Origin: Saccharicrinis sp963677345
GTDB lineage: Bacteria > Bacteroidota > Bacteroidia > Bacteroidales > Marinilabiliaceae
DNA: 64,000 nt
Assembly (NCBI GenBank): GCA_963677345.2
Contig: CAXXLC010000029.1
Span: 212,815 to 276,814, forward strand
Direction of reading: 5' to 3'
Under the pieces are notes generated by a model. The model did no database searches, was not told the DNA's origin, and was given only the letters and a program-made list of their open reading frames with translations. Below are positions 43,301 through 51,239 of the stretch, piece by piece; positions within the stretch are counted from its first letter, which is position 1, and every line of letters starts with the position of its first letter. A program made the translations under genes and the position numbers.

Positions 43301-44697
43301 GAAATACACATCAAATGGCCCGACTGATAGATCAGTTGCTGGAGTTTAGAAAGTTACAGAATAATGTGATGACTTTAAATCTTGAGAATACCGACATCAG
43401 ATCCTTTGCTTTAGATGTGTATTATACCTTTAAAGAAGTGGCGTTTCAAAAAAAGATGGATTATACTTTTAAGGGTATTCATGAACCATGGGAGTTTTAT
43501 ATTGATCGTAATAAAGTAGAAAAGATTTTATTCAACCTACTGTCAAATGCTTTTAAATATACCCCCGCAAAAGGAAAAATTGTTTTCTCAATATATAAAG
43601 AAGAGCCAACAGGTAACTGTATTATCGAGGTGAGCGATACAGGTATTGGTATACCTAAAGATAAACAGGAGTTGCTGTTTAGTCGCTTTATGCAAATCAA
43701 CTTTTCATCAGAAGGTACCGGTGTTGGTTTAGAGCTGGTAAAGGAATTTGCTGAAGCTCATAAAGGAAAAGTAAACTACAAACCTAATGAGGGAGGTGGT
43801 TCTGTTTTTAGTGTTGTTTTACCTACTGATGATGAAATATATAATGATGCCCGGTATGTTGACTCTGAAAAAATAACTGTTGTATCGAAAGAGGAGAGTG
43901 ACCTGCAAACTCATGTTGAGGTTAAAAGACCTGCCATTCCGCATCACTGGAAGGTTTTAATTGTGGATGATAATTATGAAATCAGGGAATACTTGAGTGA
44001 CGAACTGAAACATCACTGCGATATTGAAATAGCTGTTGATGGTAAAGAGGGATTGGAAAAGGCCAAAGAATTAAATCCTACCTTAATTATTTGCGATGTG
44101 AAAATGCCCGAAATGGATGGTTTAGAAGTAACACGAAGATTAAAAGATAACTTTGAAACCAGTCATATTCCAATTATTCTGCTCACAGCCATGTCTTCTG
44201 AAACTATTAAACTTCAGGGTAGTGAATGCGGAGCTGATGCTTATATTATGAAGCCTTTTAGTATGAAATACCTTTTGTCGCGTATCTATTTTTTAATTGA
44301 ACAAAGGGAAAAGCTTAAAAAGCGTTTTTCAGTGGATATAGAGATTAAGAAAGGGGCTTTGAGTGAGGATGAAAAAGACCAGCAGTTTTACCAACTGATT
44401 AACAATATTGTGGATGACAATATTAGTAATCCGGAGTTTTCTGTTGCTGACTTTACCGAAAAAGCCAATTTGTCGCGAACAATCTTTTATAAAAAAGTGA
44501 AAGGGTTAACCGGATTTTCTCCCAATGAACTGATTAAGGTGAAAAGAATGAAAAAGGCCGCTGAATTATTACTTGAAGGTAAGTATAATGTTTCTGAAGT
44601 TTCGTGGAAAGTAGGTATCGAAGATCCTTTTTATTTTAGCAAGTGTTTTAAAGCTCAATTTGGTTGTGCACCCTCGAAATATGGAGTTCAAAGTTGA
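40399..44697 (+). CDS. hybrid two-component system regulator (HTCS)
   Basis: This single 1432-residue sensor-regulator would control the polysaccharide locus. It has a signal peptide, periplasmic two-bladed Reg_prop beta-propeller repeats (many I-W-V/I-G-T units over residues 30-760) and a Y_Y_Y domain (about 780-870). A membrane segment (about 882-905) is followed by HisKA with ISHEFRTPLT (phospho-His about 933), HATPase (DTGIGIPKDK), a receiver (phospho-Asp about 1232 in ICDVKMPEMDG) and an AraC-type helix-turn-helix (about 1345-1430). All key residues are present. It would bind an oligosaccharide from pectin and induce the adjacent operon. Its final codons run into a heptamer repeat tract. 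Confidence 0.95.
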   Translation: MGALHKVISRIFFLLIIFSSPVIQAQDSLLFQQIGTQEGLPQNTVRTIHIDRDGFLWAGTLDGLVRYDGKRFINYKPHLGAANQISDSRIRKVYEDKDGFLWIRKYDNSFNCYSKLKEEIIPFYFNDIRVQLSYQNYIETPSGIIWLWKYDQGCVKIKKGKDFFPEIDFMVTKQSNVLTDYRINFIFEDSDSLTWIGCGNGLNKIDKKGNVTQLFKDDDQGEFIKVLEIKSKLYFLTDRGVIHTYDKHKDSFLPGSVFNLRGKASNFVQFDEQNILISTTARVILKYNIIDRSYTGNVKPFCNNYNSIPNIIRDEKNAIWIHDQSGKVEYLSPDKKVYRNLELIRPKIASVIDDCRYNFFIDAKGVYWITTYGNGLYRFDADKDELTNYHYKKGLNSLASDYLLSITEDRAGNLWLGCEYTGITKVSKDKLNYKKIKPEDNEAPGTSNYVKVIHKDSNNKIWVGTKNGGLYVYDKNLTNKVCVHQSMNPYTILEDSKGRIWVGTKGGGVYVLNKQSYQLLHHFVHTVHDKESLCSNSVFDLIEDSKQRIWIASFAGGLDLVRENKNGVSFKHYFNNQGNLSYLRCILQDSDGLMWVGSYIGLISFNPDEFINNPSLYTIYTYSPGHPNGLNCNDIKSVYQDSKKQLWIGTAGGGLNKFVKNSRDKQGEFIKYTKEQGLPSNIITSILESKDSIIWVSTENGLAHIDEKGKAFSTYRFTDETYPNYYSENASLLFEDGTMLWGTLDGMIAFDPGEIKLNTDVPPVILTDFYIFDQRIETYLENSPLQQSISKAKEVTLQFEQRTFTINFACLDLTEADQNRYSYKMDHYDQFWSQASTNNWATYKNMPPGEYIFRVKGANAEGQWSDEVTSCKFIVKPPIWKTVYAMVLYFFIFITLTIVVIRFSIKMNRLSSAVKMEKQLTDYKLRFFTNISHEFRTPLTLIKGAVERLNGIKELPAEVEHNVTLLNRNTHQMARLIDQLLEFRKLQNNVMTLNLENTDIRSFALDVYYTFKEVAFQKKMDYTFKGIHEPWEFYIDRNKVEKILFNLLSNAFKYTPAKGKIVFSIYKEEPTGNCIIEVSDTGIGIPKDKQELLFSRFMQINFSSEGTGVGLELVKEFAEAHKGKVNYKPNEGGGSVFSVVLPTDDEIYNDARYVDSEKITVVSKEESDLQTHVEVKRPAIPHHWKVLIVDDNYEIREYLSDELKHHCDIEIAVDGKEGLEKAKELNPTLIICDVKMPEMDGLEVTRRLKDNFETSHIPIILLTAMSSETIKLQGSECGADAYIMKPFSMKYLLSRIYFLIEQREKLKKRFSVDIEIKKGALSEDEKDQQFYQLINNIVDDNISNPEFSVADFTEKANLSRTIFYKKVKGLTGFSPNELIKVKRMKKAAELLLEGKYNVSEVSWKVGIEDPFYFSKCFKAQFGCAPSKYGVQS

Positions 44698-44749
44698 GAG
44701 TTCAAAAGTCTAATGTCGAATGTCGAAAGTCTAAAGTTGAAAGTGTTAA
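44686..44749 (+). repeat. heptamer-period repeat overlapping the HTCS 3' end
   Basis: Units such as GTTCAAA, GTTGAGA, GTTCAAA, then GTCTAAT, GTCGAAT, GTCGAAA, GTCTAAA, GTTGAAA follow with a 7-bp period and one extra base. The first units encode the last residues and stop of the HTCS. Confidence 0.75.
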
Positions 44750-44920
44750 GGCAAACGGTTGTCTGTTGTCGGACTATTTTGATTTTTGACTCACCCACAG
44801 GCCTTGTTTTTTGCTCGCCGTATTGAATTATGGACAATGATTATATGTGTTTGTACTGATATACATAGACTCCATTGTATCGGATACTATATTTGTCAGA
44901 AATAATAACTATAAATTCTT

Positions 44921-47404
44921 ATGGATAAAATTTGTTTTCTGGCAGTAGCTTTATTGATCGTTTTTCAATCTTGTAAACAGAATAATTCTACAACTTTTGT
45001 TGTATCTGAATCATCCGAAACTACATTGATCTATTTACCTGAACAATGTGATTCTCTTATTTTATGGGCAGTAAATGATGTGGCTTCATCTATTAAAAGT
45101 ATTACCGGAAGCAATACATCTATTATCAGAACAAATAGCTTCCCTAAAGATAAATCGAATAAACAATGCTTAATTATTGGTTTGGCAGGTGATTCTTTAT
45201 TAAAACAGGCAGGAATTTGTAATGATGCAAACTTAACTAACAGATGGGAGCAGTTTCAAATTAAACAGAATGACAATAAATTGTTTATTACAGGGAGTGA
45301 TGTCAGAGGTGTTGTTTATGGTGTTTTTGAACTGGCCGAAAGACTAGGTATCTCTCCCTGGAATTGGTGGGCTGATGTAAATCCAACACCTAAAAATATT
45401 TTATCCTTAAATATACCTGAAGATGGCATATCTCAATCGCCTTCTGTACAATTCAGAGGTGTCTTTTTAAATGATGAAGATTGGGGATTGCAACCATGGG
45501 CTGCCAAAACATTTGAGCCGGAAACAAATGATATCGGACCTAAAACCTATGAAAAAATATTTCAGTTACTATTAAAACTTAAAGCCAATACTATATGGCC
45601 GGCAATGCATTCTTGTACAAAGGCTTTTTATACAATTCCCGGAAATAAAGAAATGGCCCGTAAATATCATATCATCATAAGTACTTCGCATGCTGAACCT
45701 ATGATGCGTAATAATGTGGATGAATGGAAGCATGACGAGAGAGGAGATTTTAACTATTTTACCAACAGTGCCAACGTAAATCAATATTGGCAGCAACGTA
45801 TCAGCCAGCTAAAAAAAGGAGAGGATCACTTTATTGCAACAATAGGGATGAGGGGTGTTCATGATGGTAAAATGGAAGGAAATGCCTCTACAAAAGAAAA
45901 GATAAAGATGCTGGAAACGATCGTTGATACTCAGCGGCAAATGATGGCTGACACCTATGGTTGTGCTCAAGATAGTATACCTCAGTTGTTTATTCCTTAT
46001 AAAGAAGTTCTGGATCTTTATAATAAAGGATTCAGGGTGCCGGAGGATGTTACACTAATGTGGACTGATGACAATTATGGTTACATCAGAAGGTTTAGTA
46101 ATGATGAGGAACAAAAAAGAAGTGGGGGAAGTGGTGTTTATTACCATCTGAGTTATTGGGGACGACCACATGACTATTTGTGGTTGAGTACTACAGCACC
46201 GGCATTAATGTGGTACGAAATGAATCGTGCTTATCAGAATGGAGCTCATAAAATATGGATTGCAAATGTAGGTGATATTAAACCACTGGAATACAATATG
46301 GAGTTATTTTTAGATATGGCCTGGGATATCAACTCTGTTAAGGAAAATACTATTGCAGACCATTTGCAGGAGTGGGCCAAAAGAGAATTTGGTGAAGATA
46401 ATGCCTCTGTAATAAGCTCTGTGATGAATGAGTATTATCATTTGGCTTTTTTACGCCGACCGGAATTTATGGGATGGAGCAGAACTGAACCCACAACAAA
46501 AATTAACCTTACCGGGTTTAGCACAGTAGCTAATGGTAATGAATTGCAACGCAGACTGGATAGGTATGATGCTTTGGTTAAAGATGTATATGACATTAAA
46601 CAGAAATTGCCGGATTATAAAAAAGATGCCTTTTTTGAGTTGGTTGAATATCCTGTTAATGCAGCAGCTTTAATGAATGATAAGTTTTTGTACTATCAGT
46701 TATCTGCTGAAGCAACTCAACCGGAAGTCCGGGATAGGTACTACAATCTGGCTCAATGTGCTTATGATAGTATTTGTTCTCTTACTGCATATTATAATCA
46801 AATACCGGCAGCAGGAAAGTGGAACAATATGATGGATATGAAACCTCGTAATTTGCCGGTTTTTGATATGCCCAATAAGCCAGAAATACCCTCAGAATCA
46901 CATGATACCTTAAATATATCTGTTGACCCCGTATTTATACAGGCCGGTGAATATTCTTCTGCAACTGTATCATCGCCTTATAAATGGATTTCGGTTGAAG
47001 GTTTGGGCTATAGTAAAAAGGCTGTAACCATTTATCCTTTTACCACTCATGAATTTAGTGACGCATCAGCCTGCTTGAGCTATGATATTGAAATACCTGA
47101 AGATGGAAATTATACTATTGAAGTAAGATGTTTACCTACGCATTCAAATATATTTAATCATCAGTTAACCGTTCAATTAGATGATAATGAAAAGCAAAAT
47201 TTTAATTTGAATACTAAGGGTAGGAGTGAGGCCTGGAAAAATAATGTGTTAAGAAATTATACTCCTGTATATTATCAAGCTCAGGATTTAAAAGCTGGAA
47301 AGCACCAGTTAAAATTGTTTGTAAATCAAACTGGTATTGTGATTGATCAGATGGTTATTAATCCGAAAGGTTCATTGCCTTATTATGAAATTCCTGTTTT
47401 TTAG
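44921..47404 (+). CDS. GH115-family glycoside hydrolase lipoprotein
   Basis: This 827-residue exported enzyme has a lipobox (LLIVFQSCKQ). The GH115 family is recognised from GVVYGVFELAERLGISPWNW, WADVNPTPK, FRGVFLNDEDWGLQPWA, LKANTIWPAMHSCTKAF and MWTDDNYGYIRR. A C-terminal beta-sandwich (about 660-825) fits the GH115 C-terminal domain. Known GH115 enzymes remove glucuronic acid from xylan side chains. In a pectin-type locus the target may be a glucuronic acid on a rhamnogalacturonan or arabinogalactan side chain; this is inference. It shares strand with the HTCS. Confidence 0.9.
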   Translation: MDKICFLAVALLIVFQSCKQNNSTTFVVSESSETTLIYLPEQCDSLILWAVNDVASSIKSITGSNTSIIRTNSFPKDKSNKQCLIIGLAGDSLLKQAGICNDANLTNRWEQFQIKQNDNKLFITGSDVRGVVYGVFELAERLGISPWNWWADVNPTPKNILSLNIPEDGISQSPSVQFRGVFLNDEDWGLQPWAAKTFEPETNDIGPKTYEKIFQLLLKLKANTIWPAMHSCTKAFYTIPGNKEMARKYHIIISTSHAEPMMRNNVDEWKHDERGDFNYFTNSANVNQYWQQRISQLKKGEDHFIATIGMRGVHDGKMEGNASTKEKIKMLETIVDTQRQMMADTYGCAQDSIPQLFIPYKEVLDLYNKGFRVPEDVTLMWTDDNYGYIRRFSNDEEQKRSGGSGVYYHLSYWGRPHDYLWLSTTAPALMWYEMNRAYQNGAHKIWIANVGDIKPLEYNMELFLDMAWDINSVKENTIADHLQEWAKREFGEDNASVISSVMNEYYHLAFLRRPEFMGWSRTEPTTKINLTGFSTVANGNELQRRLDRYDALVKDVYDIKQKLPDYKKDAFFELVEYPVNAAALMNDKFLYYQLSAEATQPEVRDRYYNLAQCAYDSICSLTAYYNQIPAAGKWNNMMDMKPRNLPVFDMPNKPEIPSESHDTLNISVDPVFIQAGEYSSATVSSPYKWISVEGLGYSKKAVTIYPFTTHEFSDASACLSYDIEIPEDGNYTIEVRCLPTHSNIFNHQLTVQLDDNEKQNFNLNTKGRSEAWKNNVLRNYTPVYYQAQDLKAGKHQLKLFVNQTGIVIDQMVINPKGSLPYYEIPVF

Positions 47405-47417
47405 AACTTTTTTAAAT

Positions 47418-47658
47418 AAAATCCCATGCCTAAACAGGCAAAAGGTAACTTTTCAAAAAGACGGCCATGCAGGTTTATGCAAAAGGCAACTTTTTAAAAA
47501 AAATGAGCTTTGCAGGTTTGTGCAAAAGCCATTTTTTTAAAAAGATGGCCATGCAGGTTTGTGCAAACGTCAACTTTTCAAAAAAATGGGCTTTGCAGGT
47601 TTGTGCAAAAGCCATTTTTTCAAAAAGATGGCCATGCAGGTTTGTGCATGGGATTTTT
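47418..47658 (+). repeat. 42-bp-period tandem array bounded by inverted ends
   Basis: Five units of about 42 bp share the core TGCAGGTTTGTGCAAA. Units 1, 3 and 5 carry the GGCCATGCAGG form and units 2 and 4 the GCTTTGCAGG form, giving an 84-bp higher-order pattern. The array starts with AAATCCCATGCCTAAACAGG and ends with the near-complement of that sequence, so the whole block has inverted ends. Some units contain GCCATTTTTTTAAAAAGATG, an almost perfect hairpin. Confidence 0.85.
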
Positions 47659-47824
47659 TTTTATGAATTACAATTACAACGAATTGGAATTTGCTATGCA
47701 AATGGTTGCAACCTGCAACACTTTAGCCTATCGCCTAATCAACTCAGCAACTCAACAACTCAACAGTTAAATTCATCAATAATCAATTAATCCTTAATTT
47801 ATAATACCAAGCTGTAAATCAGTT

Positions 47825-48067
47825 CTCCCCCAATCGGGGGAGTTAGAGGGGGCTTAAAAAAAAACGGGCTGAAAGCCCAGATCAATTCAGCCCAAGGCAA
47901 GGCCTTGGGGATATTATACGCCATGCAATCTGCGTCCTGAAAGGACAGCTCAATAAACACCAACATTTTTGAGCTGTCCTTTCAGGACGCATATTATTAT
48001 TATCAATCAAAAACCCAATGCGTCACTTCTTTTTGCATTGGGCTGAAATGAGTTGCCCCTTCAGGGC
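47825..48067. repeat. cluster of six hairpins
   Basis: Perfect or near-perfect hairpins lie at 47825-47842 (CTCCCCC/GGGGGAG), 47866-47878 (GGGCT/AGCCC), 47891-47909 (CCCAAGGC/GCCTTGGG), 47932-47990 (22-bp perfect stem with a 15-base loop, arms beginning GCGTCCTGAAAGGACAGC), 48014-48042 (CCCAATGC/GCATTGGG) and 48055-48067 (GCCC/GGGC). They stand out in GC content from the surroundings. They may be REP-like repeats or strong bidirectional terminators. Confidence 0.75.
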
Positions 48068-48090
48068 GTGTATTAATTGTTAACATCATC

Positions 48091-48222
48091 AGCTCTTAGT
48101 TCTTAGTTCCTAGTTCCTAGTTCCTAGTTCCTAGTTCCTAGTTCCTAGTTCTTAGTTCCTAGCTCTTAGTTCCTAGTTCCTAGTTCTTAGTTCCTAGCTC
48201 TTAGGTCATGGGTCGTAGGTCA
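48091..48222 (+). repeat. 7-bp tandem repeat CTAGTTC
   Basis: Fifteen consecutive copies of CTAGTTC and close variants (TTAGTTC, CTAGCTC) occupy 48096-48200. Degenerate units (TTAGGTC, ATGGGTC, GTAGGTC) extend the period to about 48222. It is a likely variable-number locus. Confidence 0.9.
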
Positions 48223-48401
48223 CAGTGTTTCAAGTTGCAGATACTGATGCAAGCTTGTAGCTCTTGCTAAAACAACACCGCAGATTTCAGTTAGCATCTT
48301 TTTAACCCGTTAGCAAAAGAATATACCGGAGCTGTAAATCAGTTCCAACAAGGACATAGCGAGAGGCTATGCCTAACAATGGGGGGCTTTCAACTAAATA
48401 T

Positions 48402-51227
48402 TTACCTGAAATCAAAATCCAGTTTCATTCTGATTCCTTCATCGCCTACTTTGATACGGATATTACCGGGTTGACTATGCGGACCCTGCTGTGAAGTGGG
48501 TTTAAAGGAGCGTATTGCCGGGATGTCGTAAAGGAATGAGATATCTCCTGCAGGAAAATCGGGCATAGTGTTTTTACCTCCCTGACGACCTTTGGGCTCT
48601 TGCGGAGTCAGCATCCTTAAAAATACACCATCACTCTCTGAGTACACTGTAAAAGGTGCTTTATCTGACTGAATCGTTGCCCAATACAGGTTTGCATGAA
48701 ATCCTTTAAATTCGGGATATGTTAAACCGTACTTACTTTCGCCTGTAATGGTATTGTTATAATCTTTTTGCCATAAATTATAGTTGGTTCCTTTAACCCG
48801 GTTTTTCCAAACACGATAAGGTCCGCGACCAAACCATTCCATGCCTTTTACCAATTTCTCAGGATAGTTGAAAGTAAGACCTAAACTGTAAATTTCATTG
48901 TCGGTAAAAGCATCATCAAAGCCTTTACCACCTCTGGCTCTGTTCAACATTACCGCATTCATATTTAAGATACCATCTGCATTCATCGTCCATACAATAG
49001 AATCAATACCTCCTAAATATTTAGCCACAAAAAGAGCAGTATTATCAGCCTTTTTAGTATAGCAATCCTGATATTTTATTTTCATGCCAACAGCAACCGG
49101 ACCGTTGTTAAAAGGAATAATTTCATTGCTGTTAGTCACAGTTTTTATTTGTCCATCTAACTTACCAAATGCAACAGAAACACCGTTAGCAGACAAAGTA
49201 GCAATACTGTCAGACTCTTCAATGTGAACCTCTCCGTTTGTATGATCAGATGCATACTGAGTTTTAAAATATTCATCGGTATATTTAACAGGCCAGCTCC
49301 AGGTGCAAATTGATTTGCCGCTTTTATCATAAGCTTCAATCTCTAGTATGTCAGCATCAAAAAACGCTTCAGGTAATTCAAGCTTTGCCTTTCCTGTTTC
49401 ACCCGGTTCAATCTCCGGAAGATGAACAGGGCCTGAAATCATCACTTCTTTTTTACTTCCTTTAAAAGGAGAATCAATCTTATAAAGTTTGTAGTTCATC
49501 TTACATTCTTTAAGATTGGTAAAGATATAGTGGTTTAATACCATAAACTCCCCATTAAATGATGGTGTGATATATGTTTGCTTGAACTGTATTGGTGCCC
49601 ATACCTCGCGAACCGTAAACACGCTACCTTCCTTTTCGCGGTAAGGACCAACAATACCATCCGGAGCACGGAAATCATCAGAATCAAGAATTCCTCCCTT
49701 GTCAGTTCTTTTTACAGCACAATCGTTAAAGGCCCACATAAAAGCACCGGCAAACAAGGGGTGAGAAGTCCAGTTTAACCAAAAATCTTCTAATCCGGCA
49801 CCATGACCCTGATCATACATTCCATGCATGAATTCGGTCGGCATAAATACTTTATAACCGTTTGTTAAACGAGCTACGCCTGTTAAGTAAGTAGGGTAGT
49901 GGTGAGCGTCAATACCATTAAAATCGGCCCATGGGTGAATTACATGACGCTTTTGAGGATCATAATCCGCAAAGTGTGCGTCTAAATCATAGTTCCAGCC
50001 ACCTTCATTACCATTACTCCATAATACAATACAAGGATGGTTCACATCACGCATTACCATTTCTTTTTGCAGTTTAGGACCCACTTCTGAGTCGTAACAA
50101 TTTTGCCATCCGGCCAATTCATCCACCACAAACATACCCAGAGAGTCACAAGCATCTAAAAAGTGTTGATCGGGAGGGTAGTGAAAACGAACGGCATTCA
50201 TATTCATTTCTTTCATTAACAACACATCGCTGATGCTTATTTCGCGATTGGTTGTACGACCACCTTCGGGATGAAAAGAGTGACGGTTAATACCTTTCAT
50301 TACTATTTTAGTACCATTCATGTAGATACCGTCCCTGGCCCGGAATTCAATAGTTCGGAATCCTACATGCGAAGTCCATTCATGAACCGTTTTGTTATTG
50401 CTGTCGATCAGTTTTAAATCTAATACATATAATTGAGGGTTTTCAGGATTCCAGGCCATTACATCATCCCATCTTGTAGAGATTTGTTGTTTTAAATCGG
50501 GATTGCTGATGGTAAAAGTTTTGGTTTGGAAAGAACCTGATCCTGTTAATGGTTTAATAGAAGCCGTAATTTTACCACCTTTTAATTTAGCTGAAAGATC
50601 AATGTGGGCAGTAAGGCTTCCATCAGCTTTGGCATCCAGAGCCACGTGATTAAAGGCTGTTTGAGGTTTAGCCTCTAAATAAACAGGACGGTAAATACCT
50701 CCGAAAGTCCACCAGTCGGCTTTACGCTCTGCAGCATTAATACTGTTGTTTGCAGAGTGTTTGTGAACGATTACTTTCAAGTTATTCTTTTTACCTGCAA
50801 TGATTTTATCGGTAATATCATACGAAAATTTGTAAAAACCACCCTGGTGTGTATCACCGGCTTTTTGGTCGTTGATAAATACTTCGGTATCAATCATAGA
50901 ACCTTCAAAAACAATGGTTATTTGTTTTCCGTTCCAATCCTTAGGAACTTTAAAATCGTATTTATAAGTACCTACTTCCTTAGATGGCTCTTCGCCTTTT
51001 TTGTAGAAGCGACCATAAGTATAAGTGCCAAATCCCTGAAGTTCCCAGTTGCAGGGCACTTCTATCTTGCTCCACTTTTTACTGTTTTGACCATCAGAAC
51101 AGTAAAAATCCCAGGTTTTGGTATGATATAAACCAGTACCGGATAAGTATTGTCTCTGTGTACTCTGACTTGCCAATCCCAAAGGAATCATCAGTAGCAT
51201 ACAAATAATAAAATTGATATATCGCAT
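48402..51227 (-). CDS. GH2-family beta-galactosidase-like enzyme
   Basis: This 941-residue exported enzyme has a signal peptide (about 1-20). The GH2 layout is sugar-binding domain, immunoglobulin-like domain, catalytic barrel and C-terminal domains. The acid/base Glu is in WSNGNEGGW (about residue 405) and the nucleophile in MPTEFMHG (about 465). A beta-galactosidase small-chain-like tail includes GRGPYRVWKNRVKG. The likely substrate is beta-galactose on rhamnogalacturonan-I side chains; other GH2 activities are possible. It is the last gene of the minus-strand operon. Confidence 0.9.
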   Translation of the reverse strand: MRYINFIICMLLMIPLGLASQSTQRQYLSGTGLYHTKTWDFYCSDGQNSKKWSKIEVPCNWELQGFGTYTYGRFYKKGEEPSKEVGTYKYDFKVPKDWNGKQITIVFEGSMIDTEVFINDQKAGDTHQGGFYKFSYDITDKIIAGKKNNLKVIVHKHSANNSINAAERKADWWTFGGIYRPVYLEAKPQTAFNHVALDAKADGSLTAHIDLSAKLKGGKITASIKPLTGSGSFQTKTFTISNPDLKQQISTRWDDVMAWNPENPQLYVLDLKLIDSNNKTVHEWTSHVGFRTIEFRARDGIYMNGTKIVMKGINRHSFHPEGGRTTNREISISDVLLMKEMNMNAVRFHYPPDQHFLDACDSLGMFVVDELAGWQNCYDSEVGPKLQKEMVMRDVNHPCIVLWSNGNEGGWNYDLDAHFADYDPQKRHVIHPWADFNGIDAHHYPTYLTGVARLTNGYKVFMPTEFMHGMYDQGHGAGLEDFWLNWTSHPLFAGAFMWAFNDCAVKRTDKGGILDSDDFRAPDGIVGPYREKEGSVFTVREVWAPIQFKQTYITPSFNGEFMVLNHYIFTNLKECKMNYKLYKIDSPFKGSKKEVMISGPVHLPEIEPGETGKAKLELPEAFFDADILEIEAYDKSGKSICTWSWPVKYTDEYFKTQYASDHTNGEVHIEESDSIATLSANGVSVAFGKLDGQIKTVTNSNEIIPFNNGPVAVGMKIKYQDCYTKKADNTALFVAKYLGGIDSIVWTMNADGILNMNAVMLNRARGGKGFDDAFTDNEIYSLGLTFNYPEKLVKGMEWFGRGPYRVWKNRVKGTNYNLWQKDYNNTITGESKYGLTYPEFKGFHANLYWATIQSDKAPFTVYSESDGVFLRMLTPQEPKGRQGGKNTMPDFPAGDISFLYDIPAIRSFKPTSQQGPHSQPGNIRIKVGDEGIRMKLDFDFR

Positions 51228-51239
51228 AATTATTTTGTT

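Larger units (their letters stand above)
47405..48401. other. repeat-dense intergenic region
   Basis: No credible gene lies between the GH115 and GH2 genes. In order it holds a 42-bp-period array (47418-47658), a CAACTCAA-type microsatellite (about 47738-47770), a group of hairpins (47825-48067), a 7-bp tandem repeat (48091-48222) and a 16-bp direct repeat AGCTGTAAATCAGTTC at 47810-47825 and 48330-48345 that brackets the hairpins and heptamers. Open frames through the arrays are products of the repeats. Confidence 0.8.

Noticed and set aside
47437..47650. Possible CRISPR array from regularly spaced repeats
   Set aside because: The units are contiguous 42-bp variants without unique spacers, and no cas gene is nearby.
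47343..47790. Overlapping open frames of 65-107 codons through the repeat array
   Set aside because: They are Cys- and Lys-rich translations of the tandem repeat in several frames, with no family resemblance or ribosome site.
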